Shown: positions 58,438 to 64,000 of the stretch, piece by piece
How positions within the stretch are numbered: the first letter of the stretch is position 1
How the letters are laid out: each line of letters begins with the position of its first letter
NCBI RefSeq assembly: GCF_029931775.1
Contig: NC_079312.1
Location: 136,633,872-136,697,871, forward strand
Length of the DNA stretch: 64,000 nucleotides
Direction: 5' to 3'
Source: Euleptes europaea
Lineage: Eukaryota > Chordata > Lepidosauria > Squamata > Sphaerodactylidae
The notes under the pieces: model-generated
Databases searched by the model: none
What the model was told of the DNA's origin: nothing
The model's input: only the letters and a program-made list of their open reading frames with translations
Position numbers and translations under genes: made by a program

Positions 58438-59455
58438 ATGGTGGCTACACCCAGGATACTGCTGCTATGCCTCTGGCTCTTAGCACTTCCCATTGATGTG
58501 TGCTTGGCGCAAGAGACCCCTCCGCCAGGATGTGGTAAGGACCTTCAATCCATCTACTACAACCTCTGTGACCTGACAGCAGCCTGGGGCATTGTGTTGG
58601 AGGCGGTGGCTAGTTTTGGTGTTGTGACCAGCTTTGTCCTCACTGTTATCTTGGTGGCCAGCACGCCTTTTGTCCAGGACCACAGGAAGAAAAGCTTAAT
58701 AGGGACTCAAGCTTTTTTTTTGTTGGGCACCTTCGGGCTGTTCTGCCTGACATTTACCTTCATTGTCAAGCAATATTTTTCGACGTGTGCCTCACGACGT
58801 TTCCTCTTCGGCGTCCTCTTTGCTATTTGCTTCTCTTGCCTGGTTGCCCATTCCCTCAGCCTGAATTTCCTCGCCCGGCGGAACCATGGTCCCCGGGGGT
58901 GGGTTACCTTTGGTGTGGCTTTGCTTCTTGTTTTGGTTGAGGTGATTATCAATGCGGAGTGGCTCATTATCACTGTAGTGAGGAATAGCGGTGCATCCAA
59001 GGACCCCTGCCTTGTGGACAATGCTGATTTCGTCATGGCGCTCATCTATGTCATGTTCTTGCAAGTGGCTAGCTTTGTTGCCACTTGGCCTGTCTTGTGT
59101 GGACGGTATAAGCATTGGAGGAAACATGCTGTCTTCATCCTCCTCACCACTTCATTTTCCATGGCCATCTGGGTGGTGTGGATTGTCATGTATGTTTACG
59201 GCAACAAGCAGGAAGGCAACTTATCTTGGGACGACCCAACGCTGGCGATTGCTCTCATCTCCAATGCCTGTGTCTTTGTCTTCTTTTACGTCATCCCTGA
59301 GATTTCTCAGTTGATCAGACCAGGGCCAGAGCAGGTCTATGAGGATGATGTCTACCCTACCAGGGGAGTGGGATATGAAACAATCCTCAAGGAGCAGAAA
59401 TCCCAGAGCATGTTTGTGGAGAACAAAGCCTTCTCAATGGATGAACCTTCTTCAG
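58438..59455 (+). CDS. GPRC5C: GPRC5C, large seven-transmembrane exon (3' exons outside window)
   Basis: This exon encodes residues 1-339 plus one base of codon 340. The start is ATG 58438. An upstream in-frame ATG at 58333 lies before the pyrimidine-tract acceptor TTTAAG (58391-58395), so it is intronic. Residues 1-24 are a signal peptide (LLLCLWLLALPIDVCLA). Seven membrane spans lie near 50-75, 87-110, 121-146, 155-181, 197-221, 230-254 and 266-292. Cys117 and Cys191 are placed for the loop disulfide. The family sequences YYNLCD, VLFAICFSCL, KHWRKH and YPTRGVGYETILKEQ fit GPRC5C better than its paralogues. Donor CAG|GTAAGC follows at 59456, so the C-terminal tail lies beyond the window. It is an orphan class C-like receptor of the retinoic-acid-induced (RAIG3) family, at the plasma membrane. 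Confidence 0.93.
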
Positions 59456-61616
59456 GTAAGCAGCGGCAAAATCATTGGTGGTGGATGTGGAAGAGTGTCC
59501 TGCATGAAGTGTGATTTTCCGTATTGTGCTTGCTGAAATTGTACATCGCCTTTTTCTTTGGCTGTAAAGACTGCAAGGCTTGTTAAAAAAAAAAAACGAT
59601 TTCAAGGAAAGTTGGGTTTGCCAGATTCGTGTCCAAGTTCTTTGTGCAGTATGAATGCACAAGTGGCACACCTGGACAGAAGCAGAAATTATTCTGGACC
59701 TGGCTATGATACAGAGCCAGACTTGCCTTGCTACTTTGTTTTTGTCCCCTGCTGGGCTGCTATCTGTTCTCCAGCTAGGTAGACAAGTGATAAAAACCAC
59801 ACCACGCATGAGGGGTGGGTCTGGAGGCTCCATGTGTACAGTAGTATGCATGAGGGTGGCACTGTTTCAAATATTGGATTCGATTTATTGCTCAGTTCTC
59901 AAAAAAGCTGGCTGGCATGTATAAAGACAGACTTATCAATTTTTTTTCTTTGAGTCACATTCTTATGACTGATTCCATTCCCCCCTACTTTGGAATTGAT
60001 TTTTCTTATTTTGCCTTTCGTTTGATCCGTTCCACCATTTAATTGATGTTAATGAATTTAGAGCTGCTTAACCAAAGCAGAGCACTTTGTTTACTTTGCA
60101 CATGCAGACGCTTTACTAAGCCTGAGCAGCTAAATAGCTTGGATCCAAGGTTTTAAAAGCAGTTCTTGCAAAGAAGATGCCTGGCTCAGAATGTGTAAAG
60201 TGAACAGAAAAACAAACATTTAAATGCATTGTTTGCTCTTAGAACACAGTAGAATGAAATTTTTGATGTTCCTGCTTCTAACATACATTTAGTAACTTGA
60301 TCTGAATGACTGTAAATGTTACAGTAATTACAAATCTTGATTTCCTTAGTTTATTTTCATCTGCAGAGCAGTAGAGTCAAAGGATAATTATTTGAAGATT
60401 AGGAGGAGGAGCCTTAATCTCCTCTTCCTTGGATTTTTAAAATCAGCAACATGTGCCGTCTCAAATTTAAACTGTTACTTTGTGAACTTGGTTCCCCCTC
60501 CATTATTTCCTTGTTGCATTTTGTAACTTATTCGTGGGACTTGGCTGACTACCCATGAGGGGGGGGCGGCAGGGGAAAGAGAGTTCCCCGCTTGTGTGAA
60601 CTGGGAAAAAAAGGGATAGGGAGAGAGGGGGCCAGCAAGAGTGAGCAGTTGGAGGAGGCTGCAGGGCTCTTTTATTGGCAGCATGAGCTCTGAGTCCCCT
60701 TCTGCAAGCCTGTGGCTGACATGGATTCTGTGCACAATGCCACCTCGCAGGGCAGCATTGATGGCTCCTCACCTTTTAGGGCATTTCTCCGCGGTGGTGA
60801 TGACTAGTTCAGCGTTCTCTGAAATGGTTCCTACACCACATAATCACACGGACAAGATTCCCATCTCCCTCCTTTTCATCCTGCTCTTTATTTTTTAAAA
60901 AATTATTGTATTTTTACTAGTGAAGGAATGCTGGAGTGTGGGTCTAACCTTTGAGAGGACGGTGGCTCTCTGATCAGAACTGTGATTAGAACTCTGTGAT
61001 TGTGGGGTGTGTGTGTGTGCCTGCATGGACATTGTGGTTAGGGTCTTTCTACATGTCGTGCAAATGAGGTGATGTCTCAAAATGGCGTATGAATACCAGC
61101 AACACACAAAACTAGCTGAGGAACTAGGAAACCCAGCCAATCACAGTGCACCTTCACACCACTGCTAGAGCGCATGCGCAAAAACAAAAGGGACGGGAAG
61201 TGGGGGGAGCGTCTTGGGCATTCGTGACATCATGAATAATGCCATGCTCCCCTACGGAACACCCTGTCTTTTTTTTTTTTTTTTACTAGGAAGTGCGGAC
61301 AGGGAAAAAATGTTCTTGGGTAGAACATATACAATGGTGAAAGTGGTGAAATGTGGGCAGAAATTTTGAATTCGTAGCCAAACCTCGCAGATCGTCCCTG
61401 AGGATAATAAGCTGTAAGCTGAATGGTGTGGTAACAACCCTATACAGTTACTCCAGCAGATTTCAGTGGGCGTAGGCTGAAGTAGCAAAGGATTGCACTG
61501 CTGGTTTTATGCTAGTTTCTTTTCTTTTACTTGTCTTAGATTCTTTACAATAAGTTAGTTTAGCATATTCATTGTTATTGGATGTTTGTGTATTGTATCT
61601 TGTACACTAAAAAGTA
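59456..61616 (+). other. GPRC5C intron, 5' part
   Basis: No further coding exon is recognisable. Reading through the donor adds 19 codons before a stop at 59512-59514, so intron retention would give a receptor without its usual tail. About 61450-61500 has a piece of the short palindromic repeat. Confidence 0.6.
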
Positions 61617-61937
61617 AATGGCTTATGAAAATTTCTCAAACAGTTTTCCCTCCAGTTATAGCTTAAACAACATAAAATCATGGTGTGCTCTTCCACCGTT
61701 TTCTGAACCTACTGGAAAAATCACCCCACTGAACCCAAGAATTAATATTTAATGGCAGGTTTTTAAAAATACTGCCCCTAGTATATGTGCAGTATTTTTA
61801 AAAACCTGCCATTAAATAGTAATTCTTAGGTTTAGTGGGGTGATTTTTCCAGAAGGTTCAGAAAATGGTGGAAGAGCACACCATGATTTTATGTTGTTTA
61901 AGCTATAATTGGAGGGAAGAAATCCTCATAAGCCATT
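61617..61937. repeat. near-perfect ~320 bp palindrome in the GPRC5C intron
   Basis: Left arm 61617-61775 and right arm 61789-61937 pair almost throughout, with a 13-base spacer. The tips read 'aatggcttatga' and 'tcataagccatt'. No clear target duplication is visible. It is a foldback element or MITE of unknown family. Confidence 0.9.
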
Positions 61938-63058
61938 CTCAGCTTTCCTGATGAAGTGTAAGATATAAATAAATGAGGAGGTTTTCTGAAGAAGAGGAGA
62001 TTTCCTTCATTGCTGCCACCTGTGTTGAAAACCTTGCGTAAACAAGCTCACTTTGCTGCTGAGCCTCTGTGCTTGACTGTCCACCTCCTACCAAAGACTC
62101 CACCTAAATCCCATTGAACATGTTTGTCTGACCCATTTTGGCTTTCCACAGTATTGAGAATACCTGAATGCTAACAGGTGTAGAAGCTCTATCTACAGCC
62201 TTTTAATAGACCCGCTATAGTGCCTTTAAGCATTACTTAGTTTTGCATGTCAGGCTACAATTAAAAGTTCATGAATACAGGCAGCACTTGAGCATGCGCA
62301 CTGCCTGTAAAAATGACACATTTTAGTGACATGTAGGCTGCTAGTAGAGTGCCTTTAATAAAATTTGCTCCTGAGGGGGTCTGAGGTTTCAAATCTTTAG
62401 GTTTATTGAGAACTCATTAGATGTTGCTTCATCATATAAACTCTTGCACGCTTTCCTAGAAGTTTTGTAAGCTTGCTCAATTCAACTGTATTTCAAAAGT
62501 AGCAGATTGCTCTCCATCTGGCGGGAAACTTCAAATCTGCTGTGATTTCCTCCTAGACCTGATTTACATGTGATGCTGGTAAGGCAAAATAACTCATTCA
62601 TGCTACTTGACATTTGCACAGCATATTGTTTAATATGCACCGCTACCTGTGCAAAGCTGCTGTGCATGTTCAGTTAGCCTGGGGAAGTGGTACACTGATG
62701 TGCGAACATTTCAATGCTGCTGATCAAGGAAGCATATTAAGAAAAATAAACACAGGCTGCAATCCTAAATAAGTTTACAAGGAAGCAAATCACCTTGATT
62801 AGGACAGGATTTTGGGTATCCCCTCTTTGTGATAAAGACCAAAGGGGAGAGGAGCCTCAAGGGGGAGGGGAGCCCCAAGCTGTTTGTGTAAAGCTGTCCT
62901 TAGTTCATAACTGCATATCATGCCAATCACAGTTATTTCATGACACATAACTTTTTTGTGGCTTGCCCTACTTCACTGTCTCTTCTTTATGTCTCTTCCT
63001 CTCTATTACACCCATTTACTTTGTCTAGAAAATAAATTACATTATTGCAGTCCTTCAA
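61938..63058. other. GPRC5C intron, no feature recognised
   Basis: No exon or nameable repeat is seen. Confidence 0.4.
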
Positions 63059-63170
63059 TAGTTGCCAGCTTCCAGGAGGGATCTGGAGTTCTCAGAATAG
63101 CAACTGATCTCTGGGCTGCAGAAATCAGTTCCCTGGAGAAAACAGCAGCTTCAGAGGGCAAAGTATATGA

Positions 63171-63602
63171 CAGGGATCCCCAACCTTTTTGAGCCTGTGG
63201 GCACCTTTGGAACTTTGACACTGGGTGGTGGAAGCAGCCACAAAATGGCTGCTATGAATCTTGGAGCCAGCCACAAAATATCTGGGAGAGAGGGTTGTGC
63301 ATAACTGTAATAGTAACCCTTCAACACTTCAGTCAGAAACTGTTTTACAAGATGCCTTTCAAAATAACCATATTGTTTTAAAAATGTTTTCTTGCATATA
63401 CACAGCTTACCTTCAGGCACACAGTGATGATCCTTGTGCTGCGGTGGCAGTGACTTTTAAAAAATCTGAATAGCCAATCAGAAGCCCTGCTGGGCAAAAG
63501 TCCCACACGTCCCTGTCCATATTCTAAAAACCATTTGGTGGGCACCAGGAAAGATGTTGGCAAGTGACATGGTGCCCATGGGTGGCACATTGGGGACCCT
63601 TG
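63171..63602 (+). mobile_element. non-autonomous hAT (CAGGGATCCCC ends)
   Basis: Same family as 32292-32652: 'ccccaacctttttgagcctg' at left and 'gcacattggggacccttg' at right. It is about 432 bp. The flanking octamers GTATATGA and CTCTATAG do not match well, possibly because the next hAT inserted at this junction. Confidence 0.85.
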
Positions 63603-63610
63603 CTCTATAG

Positions 63611-63904
63611 CAGGGGTGGGGAACGTCAGGCCCGGGGGCCGTATAAGGCCCGTGAAATCATTTTGTCTGGCCCTCCGTGGGTCCTGGCAGATCTCTAGCT
63701 CAGAAGGATCTAAGACTGGCGTTTCGCTCAAAAGTGAGTCGCTCAACGTGGCAGACACTAGGAGCCGTCTCCGGTTGTGCCTCTTGGCTAAATGTTTGAC
63801 CAAATATAGCTGGCTAATTTTTAAGTTGATAATTTTGTATGGTCCGCGAATGATGATATAAATATCCAAATGGCCCTTGGCAGAAAAAAGGTTCCCCACC
63901 CCTG
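63611..63904 (-). mobile_element. non-autonomous hAT (CAGGGGTGGGGAA ends) with perfect 8 bp duplication
   Basis: Relative of 46884-47333 in opposite orientation. Ends 'caggggtggggaacg' and 'ggttccccacccctg'. The exact duplication CTCTATAG is at 63603-63610 and 63905-63912. Confidence 0.92.
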
Positions 63905-64000
63905 CTCTATAGTATAGCATAGATTCTAGGTGAAATCCCTCTCCAAATTCCCTGTCCAGTGGTACTACCCCCAAATCTCCAGGAATTTCCCAGGCCAGAC

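Larger units (their letters stand above)
63059..64000. mobile_element. GTTGCCAAC-type MITE split by two hAT elements, runs off the window
   Basis: The left part (63059-63170) has 'aactgatctctgggctgcag' and 'ccctggagaaaacagcagct'. The right part (63913-64000) has 'ctaggtgaaatccctctcc' and 'atctccaggaatttcccagg'. The right terminus lies past the window edge. Confidence 0.75.

Overview
The window looks like nuclear DNA of a squamate reptile, most likely a lizard. The evidence is the repeat set: a Sauria-type SINE, several other tRNA-headed SINEs, a 5S-rRNA-headed SINE, 3' ends of RTE/BovB LINEs with GT/CA tails, CR1 and L1 LINE pieces, Penelope-like fragments and many hAT-type DNA elements. The host genes are vertebrate, multi-exon and spliced.

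Three host genes can be supported. OXLD1 lies on the minus strand (coding exons 3669-3601 and 1831-1388). CCDC137 lies on the plus strand in six coding exons (3975-10390). The two are head to head, with 305 bp between start codons. That interval is GC-rich and holds five CCAAT boxes and a CRE-like site. Far to the right is the large coding exon of GPRC5C (58438-59455, plus strand), a seven-pass orphan receptor of the RAIG family. Its remaining 3' coding exons lie beyond the window. A CpG island at about 45640-46320, with a good splice donor at 46213, is the best candidate for its promoter and non-coding first exon.

The 45 kb between CCDC137 and the GPRC5C coding exon has no recognisable protein-coding host exon. 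It is filled with mobile-element debris, much of it nested. The clearest insertions, with target-site duplications, are: L1 at 17491-18703; an ERV-type solo LTR at 26818-27892 inside a hAT element; a hAT MITE at 28120-28525; a hAT in a SINE at 32292-32652; a truncated 5S SINE at 36382-36474; a BovB end inside a SINE at 39239-39535; a full 5S SINE at 39765-39987; a Penelope-like palindrome at 44893-45144; a foldback element at 46533-46794; hATs at 46884-47333 and 63611-63904; and a BovB end at 56677-56893.

I did not find a clearly new biological system. The items most worth a second look are hammerhead-ribozyme-like motifs in two Penelope-like fragments, a 5S-derived SINE with its pol III internal promoter intact and a BovB-like tail, a 1.9 kb inverted duplication around a CR1 3' end, a near-perfect 320 bp palindrome in a GPRC5C intron, and the CCDC137-GPRC5C neighbourhood, which differs from human. 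All calls come from reading the sequence; no database search was run.
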